Positions 1 through 6,683 of a stretch of 9,372 nucleotides of DNA are shown here, in pieces. A model generated the notes under the pieces. It did not search any database. It was not told the origin of the DNA and saw only the letters and a program-made list of their open reading frames with translations. How positions within the stretch are numbered: the first letter of the stretch is position 1; each line of letters opens with the position of its first letter. Source of the DNA: an uncultured Ruminococcus sp. (lineage in GTDB: Bacteria > Bacillota > Clostridia > Oscillospirales > CAG-272); assembly GCA_902765885.1 (NCBI GenBank), contig CACXBN010000119.1:1-9372 (forward strand), written 5' to 3'. Position numbers and translations under genes: made by a program.

Positions 1-185
1 TCTGCGATTCTCGGTGTCGGATTTCCGAATCTCGGTTCAAGAGTCGTACCCTTCAGCGAGATGGAACCCAGAATATTTATATCATAAAGATCTGAGAACT
101 CATATCCGAATCCGAAAGTCCCGCTTGCGGGAATAACAGGATTGTCAAGTTCTATTCCGCAAAGACTGACTTTTATTTTTTCCAT
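1..185 (-). CDS. pyrD: dihydroorotate dehydrogenase B, catalytic subunit (N-terminal fragment, cut by window edge)
   Basis: Catalytic FMN subunit of the NAD-dependent (class 1B) enzyme that oxidises dihydroorotate to orotate; it works as a heterotetramer with PyrK. Only 61 codons and two bases are inside the window; the frame is open to the left edge. Translating the minus strand from the ATG at 185 shows the family's N-terminal signature: NPVIPASGTFGFG (residues 15-27) and then SLKGTTLEPRFGNPTPR (about 43-59), in which the lysine and Asn-Pro contribute to the FMN site in characterised relatives. The start overlaps the end of pyrK by 13 nt and has a GAGGAG ribosome binding site 5 nt upstream inside pyrK. 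The pyrK-pyrD pairing supports type 1B rather than the fumarate-dependent 1A form. The truncation is due to the window edge, not to gene decay. Confidence 0.95.
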   Translation of the reverse strand, partial: MEKIKVSLCGIELDNPVIPASGTFGFGYEFSDLYDINILGSISLKGTTLEPRFGNPTPRIA

Positions 186-907
186 ATGATCTCCTCGCTT
201 CTGAGCACAGGTCCTTCCTTGCAGATCCTCTTGTAACCCGTCACGGTTTTACATGTACAGCCCATGCATGCGCCGAATCCGCATCCCATTCGTTCTTCAA
301 AGCTCATTTGTCCTTCTGTGCTTGCTTTTTCATATACTGCTTTTAGCATCGGCTCAGGTCCGCAGGCATAATAATATGAATAATCCGTATCCATAGCACT
401 TGTAACAAAGCCTTTGATCCCGTATGATCCGTCAACGGTGGTCACAAATGTATCAGCGCCAAGGTTTTTGAATTCTTCTTCACAAAAGATCTCGGATGAG
501 GAATTGAACCCCAGAATGACACTGACTTTTTTCCCTTCAGACAGAAGTTTTTTTGCAAGATTATACAGAGGGGGAATGCCTACTCCGCCGCCTATAAGGA
601 GAGGATGTTTTCCGGAAAGATCTGTATTATAGCCGTTACCAAGTCCCGAAAGAATATCAAGTGTCTGTCCTTCGGACATTTTTGACATTATTTCGGTTCC
701 TGCTCCTACCACCTTATATATTACAGTGACTGATTTTTCATCATAGTCAAAGACCGATATAGGTCTTCTTAAATAAAGTCCGTCTATTTTGATGTTTATA
801 AACTGACCGGGGGCACTGATGCCGGAAGCATCTCCCGAAAGCTCCATTCTGAAAACATTCGGAGCAAGGTTAACATTTTTTACTATTTTGAATATTCCCT
901 GTTTCAT
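173..907 (-). CDS. pyrK: dihydroorotate dehydrogenase B, electron transfer subunit
   Basis: FAD and [2Fe-2S] subunit that passes electrons from the FMN of PyrD to NAD+. The 244-residue protein has the ferredoxin-reductase layout. Counting from the ATG start, the FAD-binding motif LRRPIS is at about 46-51, the nucleotide-binding loop GGGVGIPP at 106-113 and the CGPEPM motif at 182-187. The C-terminal iron-sulfur cluster motif is Cys209-x4-Cys214-x2-Cys217-x11-Cys229, with one further cysteine at 219. Length is usual for the family (about 250). Start choice: the ATG at 907 overlaps the carB stop by one base (TGATG). An in-frame GTG at 910 directly precedes it and would add one residue. No good Shine-Dalgarno sequence is visible near either, so reinitiation after carB is the likely route. 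The gene lies between carB and pyrD and overlaps pyrD by 13 nt. Confidence 0.96.
   Translation of the reverse strand: MKQGIFKIVKNVNLAPNVFRMELSGDASGISAPGQFINIKIDGLYLRRPISVFDYDEKSVTVIYKVVGAGTEIMSKMSEGQTLDILSGLGNGYNTDLSGKHPLLIGGGVGIPPLYNLAKKLLSEGKKVSVILGFNSSSEIFCEEEFKNLGADTFVTTVDGSYGIKGFVTSAMDTDYSYYYACGPEPMLKAVYEKASTEGQMSFEERMGCGFGACMGCTCKTVTGYKRICKEGPVLRSEEIIWKK
191..196 (-). promoter_or_regulatory. ribosome binding site of pyrD inside pyrK
   Basis: The minus strand reads GAGGAG, then ATCAT, then the pyrD ATG at 185. The site lies within the last codons of pyrK and fixes the pyrD start, so the two subunits of one enzyme are probably translated in a coupled, near-stoichiometric way. Confidence 0.75.
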
Positions 908-3900
908 CACGCATCAATAGTTGATATCTTCTGTGTTGTTTCTTCTATCACATCAAGGAGCGCTTTGCATGTGTCAAGAGAGGTAAACATCGTAATATTG
1001 TTTTCCGTCGCACACATTCTGATTTCAGCGCCGTCGTTTGCATGGTTCGGGGAACCTATATCCTTGGTATTCACAACATATGCTATCTTTCCGGATCTTA
1101 TTGCATCTGGAATCTCGTCGCTTCCTTCGCTAATCTTTTTAAGAACATGAGTCCTGATTCCATGCGCTTTCAGGAATGCAGCGGTACCCTCAGTAGCATC
1201 AATGTTGAAACCGAGATTATAGAATCTTCTGATGAGCGGGAGGGCTTCTTCTTTGTCCTTGTCGGCTATGGTAGCAAGAACGGTGCCGTGGCTTGTCGTA
1301 TTCATTCCGCTAGCCTGGATAGCTTTGTACAGCGCCCTGTTAAGCTTGTCATCATATCCTATTGCCTCACCGGTCGATTTCATTTCGGGAGACAGATATG
1401 CATCAAGTCCCCTTATCTTATTGAATGAGAATACAGGAACTTTGACGTAATATCTCTTTTTCTCCTCGGGATAGATAGTGAATATTCCCTGCTCCTTCAG
1501 AGATCTTCCGAGTATAACCTCGGTAGCGATATCGGCCAGATTGAAGCCTGTGGATTTTGAAAGGAAGGGCACTGTTCTGGATGAGCGAGGATTTACTTCA
1601 ATGATAAAGACATTGTCTTCTTCATCCACAATGAACTGAATGTTATATAGTCCTACGATACCTATTCCCAGACCGAGTTTCTTTGCATATCTCAGGATCG
1701 TACCTTTGACTTTGTCGGAAATCGAGAATGCGGGGTATACGCTTATTGAGTCTCCCGAATGTATTCCGGTTCTTTCTACCAGTTCCATTATCCCGGGCAC
1801 AAAGACATCATGTCCGTCGCATATTGCATCGACCTCAACTTCTCTTCCCATTATATACTTGTCGACGAGAACAGGCTTGTCTTTGTCTATTTCAACCGCC
1901 GTCTTAAGATAGTGGCGAAGCTGTTCTTCATTTGCCACGATTTCCATCGCACGTCCACCAAGGACGAAGCTGGGTCTTACAAGTACCGGATCGCCGATTT
2001 CAGCAGCTGCCTTAACGCCCTCCTCAATATCGGTTACAGCACGTCCTGCAGGCTGGGGAATGTTCAGATCTATAAGGATCTTCTCAAACAGATCCCTGTT
2101 TTCGGCCTTGTCTATCGCATCACAGTCAGTACCGACAATCTTGACACCACGTCTCATAAGAGGTTCTGCGAGATTGATCGCAGTCTGTCCGCCCAGAGAA
2201 GCTATAACACCCTCCGGCTTTTCGAATCTCACGATATTCATTACGTCTTCCGGGGTAAGAGGTTCGAAATAAAGCTTGTCGGCGGTTGTATAATCGGTAG
2301 AAACGGTTTCCGGATTGTTGTTAATGATAATCGCTTCATAACCGGCTTTTTTGATAGTCTGTACTGCATGGACAGTTGAATAGTCAAATTCAACTCCCTG
2401 GCCTATTCTTATGGGACCTGCTCCGAGTACTATTATCTTTTTGCGTTCCGTGTATATTGATTTGTTTTCTCCGGTATATGACGAATAGAAATATGGTATG
2501 TATGCGTTTGTATGGCAGGTATCCACCATTCTGAACACGGGTTCGATTCCCGCTTTGATTCTGTGCTCGTAAACCTCTGTCTCTTTGACACCCCAGAGCT
2601 GAGATACATACTTGTCACCGAATCCCATTTTTTTGGCTTCAAGAAGTACTTTATCGTCAAATGGACTGTCTTTAAGTTTTGTTTCCATTTCAACTATATT
2701 TCTGAAAGCTTCAAGGAAGAAGGAGGTGATCATCGTGACCTTATGAAGTCTTTCCACGCTCTCTCCTCTGCGGAGCAGCTCGGTTACTCCGAATATGCCG
2801 TCATCTCTGAATTCCGAAATATATTTATATATTTCATCGGTAGTCATATTGTCAAACTTGGCAAGTCTGAAATGGCAGGCGCCGTTCTCAAGTGATCTTA
2901 CCGATTTTAAGAGGCATTCCTCAAGAGTTGATCCTATACCCATGACCTCACCGGTGGCCTTCATCTGTGTTCCGATAATGTTGGGAGCCGATGAAAACTT
3001 ATCAAACGGGAATCTGGGCAGCTTTGCGACAACATAATCGAGAGACGGCTCGAACGCTGCATTTGTGTTTGCAATCGGTATATCTTCAAGCAGCATGCCC
3101 ATTGCTATCTTTGCAGTGACTCTGGCAATCGGATAACCGCTGGCTTTCGATGCAAGTGCCGATGAACGGGAAACTCTCGGATTGACTTCTATCAGAAAAT
3201 ATTCGCTGCTGTTAGGATTGAGCGCGAACTGAACATTACATCCTCCGGCTATTTTCAGCGCTCTTATGATCTTTATTGCACTGTCGTTGAGCATTTTCAG
3301 ATCATGATCGTTTAATGTCATAATGGGGGCAACCACAATCGAGTCACCCGTATGCACGCCGACGGGGTCAACATTCTCCATCCCGCATATCGTGATGGCA
3401 TGGTCGCTTTCGTCGCGCATGACTTCAAATTCTATTTCCTTATATCCTTTTACGCTCTTTTCGACAAGCACCTGATGAACGGGAGACAATCTGAATGCGT
3501 TAAGAGAGATCTCGTAAAGCTCTTCTTCGTTGTTTGCGAATCCTCCTCCTGTTCCGCCCAGCGTGAATGCAGGTCTGAGCACAACGGGATATCCTATTCT
3601 CAAAGCGGCAGCTTTGGCCTCTTCAAGCGAATAAGTGATCTCTGAAGGAATAACAGGTTCACCGATGGACTGGCAGAGTTCTTTGAACAGCTCTCTGTCC
3701 TCAGCCTTTTCTATGCTTTCGCTGCTGGTTCCCAGAAGTTCTACTCCGCACTCTTCGAGAATACCTTCTTTTTCAAGCTGAATAGCGAGATTCAGTCCGG
3801 TCTGTCCTCCGATTCCGGGAACAATGGCATCGGGTCTTTCATATCTCATTATTTTGGCTATGTATTCAAGAGTAAGAGGTTCCATGTAAACTCTGTCAGC

Positions 3901-4080
3901 AATCGTCGTGTCCGTCATTATTGTGGCGGGATTTGAGTTTACAAGAATAACTTCGTATCCTTCTTCCTTCAGCGCAAGACATGCCTGTGTACCCGCGTAG
4001 TCAAATTCCGCGGCCTGTCCGATAACAATCGGACCTGATCCTATGATCATTACTTTTTTGATATCAGTTCTCTTTGCCAT
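907..4080 (-). CDS. carB: carbamoyl phosphate synthase, large (ammonia/ATP-grasp) subunit
   Basis: Makes carbamoyl phosphate from bicarbonate, ammonia and two ATP, the first step of pyrimidine and arginine synthesis. At 1057 residues it is full length (E. coli about 1073). Two homologous halves are visible. The first starts at GSGPIVIGQ (14-22) and has metal and ATP ligands Q284, E298 and N300 in an ATP-grasp fold. The second starts at GAGPIRIGQ (553-561) and has the matching Q815, E828 and N830. An oligomerisation region lies at about 400-545 and an MGS-type allosteric domain at about 931-1057. In the allosteric domain the DATEGTA segment (961-967) keeps both threonines, and K982 and N1004 are also present; these match the residues that bind UMP in studied enzymes, so UMP feedback is likely. 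The ATG directly abuts the pyrC stop (0 nt) and has GGAGG 8 nt upstream. No carA is adjacent, so the glutaminase partner must be elsewhere. The last codons overlap the pyrK start. Confidence 0.98.
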   Translation of the reverse strand: MAKRTDIKKVMIIGSGPIVIGQAAEFDYAGTQACLALKEEGYEVILVNSNPATIMTDTTIADRVYMEPLTLEYIAKIMRYERPDAIVPGIGGQTGLNLAIQLEKEGILEECGVELLGTSSESIEKAEDRELFKELCQSIGEPVIPSEITYSLEEAKAAALRIGYPVVLRPAFTLGGTGGGFANNEEELYEISLNAFRLSPVHQVLVEKSVKGYKEIEFEVMRDESDHAITICGMENVDPVGVHTGDSIVVAPIMTLNDHDLKMLNDSAIKIIRALKIAGGCNVQFALNPNSSEYFLIEVNPRVSRSSALASKASGYPIARVTAKIAMGMLLEDIPIANTNAAFEPSLDYVVAKLPRFPFDKFSSAPNIIGTQMKATGEVMGIGSTLEECLLKSVRSLENGACHFRLAKFDNMTTDEIYKYISEFRDDGIFGVTELLRRGESVERLHKVTMITSFFLEAFRNIVEMETKLKDSPFDDKVLLEAKKMGFGDKYVSQLWGVKETEVYEHRIKAGIEPVFRMVDTCHTNAYIPYFYSSYTGENKSIYTERKKIIVLGAGPIRIGQGVEFDYSTVHAVQTIKKAGYEAIIINNNPETVSTDYTTADKLYFEPLTPEDVMNIVRFEKPEGVIASLGGQTAINLAEPLMRRGVKIVGTDCDAIDKAENRDLFEKILIDLNIPQPAGRAVTDIEEGVKAAAEIGDPVLVRPSFVLGGRAMEIVANEEQLRHYLKTAVEIDKDKPVLVDKYIMGREVEVDAICDGHDVFVPGIMELVERTGIHSGDSISVYPAFSISDKVKGTILRYAKKLGLGIGIVGLYNIQFIVDEEDNVFIIEVNPRSSRTVPFLSKSTGFNLADIATEVILGRSLKEQGIFTIYPEEKKRYYVKVPVFSFNKIRGLDAYLSPEMKSTGEAIGYDDKLNRALYKAIQASGMNTTSHGTVLATIADKDKEEALPLIRRFYNLGFNIDATEGTAAFLKAHGIRTHVLKKISEGSDEIPDAIRSGKIAYVVNTKDIGSPNHANDGAEIRMCATENNITMFTSLDTCKALLDVIEETTQKISTIDA

Positions 4081-5316
4081 TCAATGTTCCTCCGTATTTA
4101 GAGTATCATTATCTAAATATATTATTTCATTATTAAAAACAGTAAGAAGGCATTTTCCGAAGACGATTTTGCCGTCAAATGGTGTTGATTTTCCTTTGGA
4201 AAGAAAATCATCGGTATTGATCTTATACTGTCTGCCGAGGTCCCAAACACTGTAGCCGATGTCCGATTTGATTTTAAATCGTTTTCTTGGGTTATAGCAC
4301 ATTAAATCAGCAAGTCTGTCAAGCGTTATCACCCCATTGCATACGAGCTCCGTAAATACTACCTGAAAGGCCGTTTCAAGGCCGGTTATTCCGAAAGCGC
4401 TTTTCTCAAGTCCTCTGCTCTTTTCTTCCTTTGAATGAGGCGCGTGGTCAGTCGCGATCATATCAATCGTTCCGTCAACAATTCCTTCAATCAAGGCTTC
4501 TCTGTCTTCTCTGGAACGAAGTGGAGGATTCATTTTCCATCTTCCGTCTTCTTTCAGATCATCTTCACACAAAACAAGGTAATGAGGAGCAGTCTCGCAT
4601 GTCACGTCGATGCCTGATTTTTTTGCGTCTCTTATGATCTGAACGCTCTCTTTGGTCGATATATGGCATACATGAAATGCGCATCCGGTTTCTTCTGCCA
4701 GCTTGATATCGCGTTCTATCTCACGCCATTCACTTTCGGAACATATGCCGCGGTGTCCGTGAGACTTTGAATATCTGCCGTCATGTATATATCCGCCGTG
4801 CAGCAGTTCATTAACTTCACAGTGTGCTGAGATGATCTTACCGAGTTCTGCGGATTTTTCCATTGCGGCTCTCATCATATCGCCTGACTGCACTCCGTGA
4901 CCGTCATCGGAAAATCCCGCAACATTTTCGGCAAGTTCTTCCATATCAGACAGCGCATTGCCAAGTTCTCCTTTTGTTATCGAGGCAAACGGAATGACCG
5001 GTATAACAGCATCTTTTTTTATAATGTCCAGCTGCTCTTTCAGTGTATCAGCTGAGTCAGGCACGGGATTTAAGTTCGGCATGGTGCACACAGCTGTATA
5101 TCCTCCGTGAGCAGCCGCCCTTGTTCCCGTAAATATAGTCTCTTTATAAGAAAAACCAGGTTCGCGAAAATGAACGTGCACATCGCAAAAACCTGGTAAA
5201 ATCGTCAAGTAACCATCACCTGAAGAAAAAGAATCAACAGATAAAGCAATGGAGGGATGGGCAATCAATTCATTTATCATGCTCTTCGACATCTTCCTGA
5301 CTTTAATGTCTTTCAT
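4081..5316 (-). CDS. pyrC: dihydroorotase (class I, zinc amidohydrolase)
   Basis: Reversibly cyclises carbamoyl aspartate to dihydroorotate, the third step of UMP synthesis, in the cytosol. Amidohydrolase signatures are all present in the 411-residue protein: DVHVHFREPG (45-54) with metal ligands H47 and H49 and substrate arginine R51; FSDDGHG (135-141), which carries the aspartate that replaces carboxylated lysine in class I enzymes; AHCE (H165); CHIS (H218); NPPLR (263-267); and ATDHAPHS (288-295) with catalytic D290. The start is well set: GGGAGG lies 9 nt upstream of the ATG at 5316. The N-terminal part before HVH is only about 46 residues and lacks the usual strand-rich opening with an NGR-type turn, so the small N-terminal beta domain seems reduced; total length is a little below the usual 425-430. 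First gene of the operon, followed without gap by carB. Confidence 0.95.
   Translation of the reverse strand: MKDIKVRKMSKSMINELIAHPSIALSVDSFSSGDGYLTILPGFCDVHVHFREPGFSYKETIFTGTRAAAHGGYTAVCTMPNLNPVPDSADTLKEQLDIIKKDAVIPVIPFASITKGELGNALSDMEELAENVAGFSDDGHGVQSGDMMRAAMEKSAELGKIISAHCEVNELLHGGYIHDGRYSKSHGHRGICSESEWREIERDIKLAEETGCAFHVCHISTKESVQIIRDAKKSGIDVTCETAPHYLVLCEDDLKEDGRWKMNPPLRSREDREALIEGIVDGTIDMIATDHAPHSKEEKSRGLEKSAFGITGLETAFQVVFTELVCNGVITLDRLADLMCYNPRKRFKIKSDIGYSVWDLGRQYKINTDDFLSKGKSTPFDGKIVFGKCLLTVFNNEIIYLDNDTLNTEEH
4089..4093 (-). promoter_or_regulatory. ribosome binding site of carB inside pyrC
   Basis: GGAGG on the minus strand, 8 nt before the carB ATG at 4080 and inside the last codons of pyrC. 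It confirms the carB start and allows strong initiation independent of pyrC, although the TGA-ATG junction also permits coupling. Confidence 0.8.
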
Positions 5317-5325
5317 GACACCAAT

Positions 5326-5331
5326 CCTCCC
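5326..5331 (-). promoter_or_regulatory. ribosome binding site of pyrC
   Basis: GGGAGG on the minus strand, 9 nt before the ATG at 5316. It decides the start, which matters because the encoded N-terminus is shorter than in most dihydroorotases. Confidence 0.85.
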
Positions 5332-5369
5332 GCTTTGATTAATAAAAAAGTGTTAACCACATTTTCTGA

Positions 5370-5399
5370 ATTATATCATGATGCAGTATCTTATGTCAA
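5370..5399 (-). promoter_or_regulatory. sigma-A promoter of the pyr operon
   Basis: On the minus strand TTGACA (5399-5394) is followed after 18 nt by TATAAT (5375-5370), both perfect consensus, with an extended -10 TG (TGATATAAT). Transcription would start near 5363 and give a leader of only about 47 nt before pyrC, too short for a PyrR-type attenuator (anti-antiterminator, antiterminator and terminator). A second TTGACA lies 8 nt upstream (TTGACAAATTGACA), but no -10 box matches it. The promoter sequence and spacing are seen directly; activity is inferred. Confidence 0.85.
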
Positions 5400-5404
5400 T
5401 TTGT

Positions 5405-5422
5405 CAATATTCCGAAATATTG
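5405..5422. repeat. perfect 7-4-7 inverted repeat upstream of the pyr promoter
   Basis: CAATATT-CCGA-AATATTG on the plus strand is a perfect inverted repeat with 7-bp arms and a 4-nt centre. It partly overlaps the upstream TTGACA copy and sits about 6 bp beyond the functional -35 box, between the HAD stop and the pyr promoter. It could be an operator or a hairpin at the 3' end of the HAD transcript. It lacks a downstream T-run on the minus strand, so it is not a normal intrinsic terminator. Confidence 0.5.
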
Positions 5423-5423
5423 T

Positions 5424-5443
5424 ATCACTGTTGTGATTTTTTT
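5424..5443 (+). terminator. weak hairpin plus T-run, plus-strand orientation
   Basis: ATCAC-TGTT-GTGAT followed directly by a run of T ending at 5443 has the form of an intrinsic terminator reading on the plus strand. The stem is only 5 bp. No plus-strand gene lies upstream of it, so at most it would stop antisense transcripts leaving the pyr region. Read on the minus strand, the HAD direction, the T-run becomes a leading A-run and gives no termination signal. Confidence 0.3.
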
Positions 5444-5461
5444 GAAAAATTAAACAAAGTG

Positions 5462-6235
5462 TCATTCAGGAATCTCTGCCACACTTGAAAGAATCAATCT
5501 TGGACGATACGGAAAATCATTAACGGTTTCTCTTGTTGATACACCGGACAGGACAAGGACGGTGTCAAGTCCCGTTTCAATGCCTGCAACAACATCAGTA
5601 TCCATTCTGTCTCCGATCATTACTGCTTCATTCGAGTGTACTCCGAGCATTTTAAGTCCTGTTCTCATCATAAGAGGATTCGGTTTTCCTATGTAATAAG
5701 CGCTCTTTCCCGTCGTAGCTTCAATAGGGGTCATAAATGCCTTGCAAGCAGGAGCTATTCCATCCTCAATCGGTCCGGTCATATCCGGATTGGTCCCGAT
5801 AAGCCTTGCACCTGCATTTACAAGGTTCATGGCTCTGTAAATGTGCTCATAGCAGTAGTCGGTGGTTTCTCCGACTACAACATAATCAGGATCGACATCA
5901 TTTATCATTATTCCCTGATCGTAAAGAGCGTTGTAAAGCCCGTGGTCTCCTATAACATATGCGCTGCATCCGGGAGCCTGGCTTGCGAGAAATCTGGCGG
6001 TTGCCTGGGCACTTGTATAAAAATGCTCCTCACCTATATCCAGCCCAAGCTTCTCCATTTTTTTCTGCAGCTCCTTAGGTGAGCGGCTGCTTGCATTTGT
6101 TAAAAAGAGAAATTTTTTGTCTTCTTTGTAAAGCCAATCCACAAATTCTTTGACTCCGTCAATAAGCTTGTTTCCATGATATATGACGCCGTCCATATCA
6201 CAGATAAAGCCCTTCTTTGATCTTAAAAGTTCCAT
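5462..6235 (-). CDS. HAD-IIA family phosphatase (NagD/AraL-like)
   Basis: Cytosolic HAD-superfamily hydrolase that removes phosphate from a small phosphorylated compound; the substrate cannot be read from sequence. The 257-residue length is typical of NagD/AraL proteins. The four HAD motifs are visible: DMDGV (13-17) with nucleophile D13 and acid/base D15; LTNAS (45-49) with T46; K184 in GKPNP; and GDRMDTD (208-214) with the magnesium aspartates D209 and D214. The long insert between motifs II and III, including GTNPD (147-151), is the type IIA cap. The ATG at 6235 has AGAGG 11 nt upstream, a slightly long gap. E. coli NagD is reported to act on nucleotides such as UMP. That makes the position just upstream of the pyrimidine operon suggestive, but a sugar phosphate or house-cleaning role fits equally. 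There is no intrinsic terminator before the pyr promoter. Confidence 0.9.
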   Translation of the reverse strand: MELLRSKKGFICDMDGVIYHGNKLIDGVKEFVDWLYKEDKKFLFLTNASSRSPKELQKKMEKLGLDIGEEHFYTSAQATARFLASQAPGCSAYVIGDHGLYNALYDQGIMINDVDPDYVVVGETTDYCYEHIYRAMNLVNAGARLIGTNPDMTGPIEDGIAPACKAFMTPIEATTGKSAYYIGKPNPLMMRTGLKMLGVHSNEAVMIGDRMDTDVVAGIETGLDTVLVLSGVSTRETVNDFPYRPRLILSSVAEIPE

Positions 6236-6282
6236 ATTATATTTAACCTCTTTATATTCATTATTATATTTCTGAGTGCAAG

Positions 6283-6312
6283 ATTATATCATAGTCCCTG
6301 TATGATTGCTAA
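6283..6312 (-). promoter_or_regulatory. promoter of the HAD phosphatase gene
   Basis: On the minus strand TTAGCA (6312-6307, 4 of 6 to consensus) is followed after 18 nt by TATAAT (6288-6283) with an extended -10 TG (TGATATAAT). The stretch ATGATATAAT is identical to that at the pyr promoter. The start would be near 6276, giving a leader of about 40 nt. Confidence 0.65.
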
Positions 6313-6457
6313 CTATTTTGCAAAGTTGTAACATTAGGACGATATTATCATTATTATAGGTCAAATATATACTTCTTAAATCTGAATATTTGCAGAACTT
6401 TGTGACAGGTATGTTATTCACTTCTGCAATCTAATCATTCAAATGGTGCAAGTTTTG

Positions 6458-6486
6458 TTGACATATTTCCCAAAAAAAGTTATACT
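6458..6486 (+). promoter_or_regulatory. sigma-A promoter of the two-component operon
   Basis: TTGACA (6458-6463), 17-nt spacer with an A-tract, then TATACT (6481-6486), which is 5 of 6 to consensus. The start would be near 6493, leaving an untranslated leader of about 190 nt before the response regulator. That is long for an operon of this kind. Confidence 0.75.
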
Positions 6487-6683
6487 TTTCTAAGAAAAAA
6501 ATTTTTAAAGAAGGTAAACATATTTTCCCTTCAATGATCCGGAAAGCTATATTTAAAATTTGCTATTCAAATTGTTTTAAAAAACGCTTTAACCAAGCGA
6601 TAAAGATCATTACTTACATACATTTAGACTGAGTCGCGTGTATAGACATAATTCATAATCTATCAGTAACTGAAGGTGAAGCC

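Larger units (their letters stand above)
6236..6683. other. divergent intergenic region between HAD gene and two-component operon
   Basis: This 448-bp, A+T-rich stretch holds the minus-strand HAD promoter at its left and the plus-strand regulator promoter in the middle (6458-6486). The remaining leader, about 6493-6683, contains an A-tract/T-tract junction at 6494-6505 likely to bend DNA. It also contains a hairpin with 5 plus 3 paired bases (6510-6532), a small perfect hairpin CGCTT-TAACC-AAGCG (6585-6599), and an unsupported 32-codon reading frame (6534-6632). A weak second plus-strand promoter is possible: TTTAGA (6623-6628), 18 nt, CATAAT (6647-6652). I recognise no riboswitch, tRNA or known small RNA here. 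There is no convincing protein gene. Confidence 0.6.

Noticed and set aside
907..4080. Many medium-length plus-strand open frames opposite carB, such as 1759-2379
   Set aside because: They lie antisense to a full-length conserved gene, have no ribosome binding sites or recognisable domains, and are what reverse frames of a long coding region yield by chance.
5317..5363. PyrR-type attenuator or riboswitch in the pyrC leader
   Set aside because: The leader is only about 47 nt and shows no competing hairpins or intrinsic terminator.
5354..5364. GTGGTTAACAC as an operator palindrome near the pyr transcription start
   Set aside because: Only the central GTTAAC is symmetric; outer bases do not pair, so it is not a convincing dyad.
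6396..6430. Second plus-strand promoter, GTGACA-17-TGCAAT
   Set aside because: The -10 box matches consensus at only 4 of 6 positions and a much better promoter lies about 60 bp downstream.
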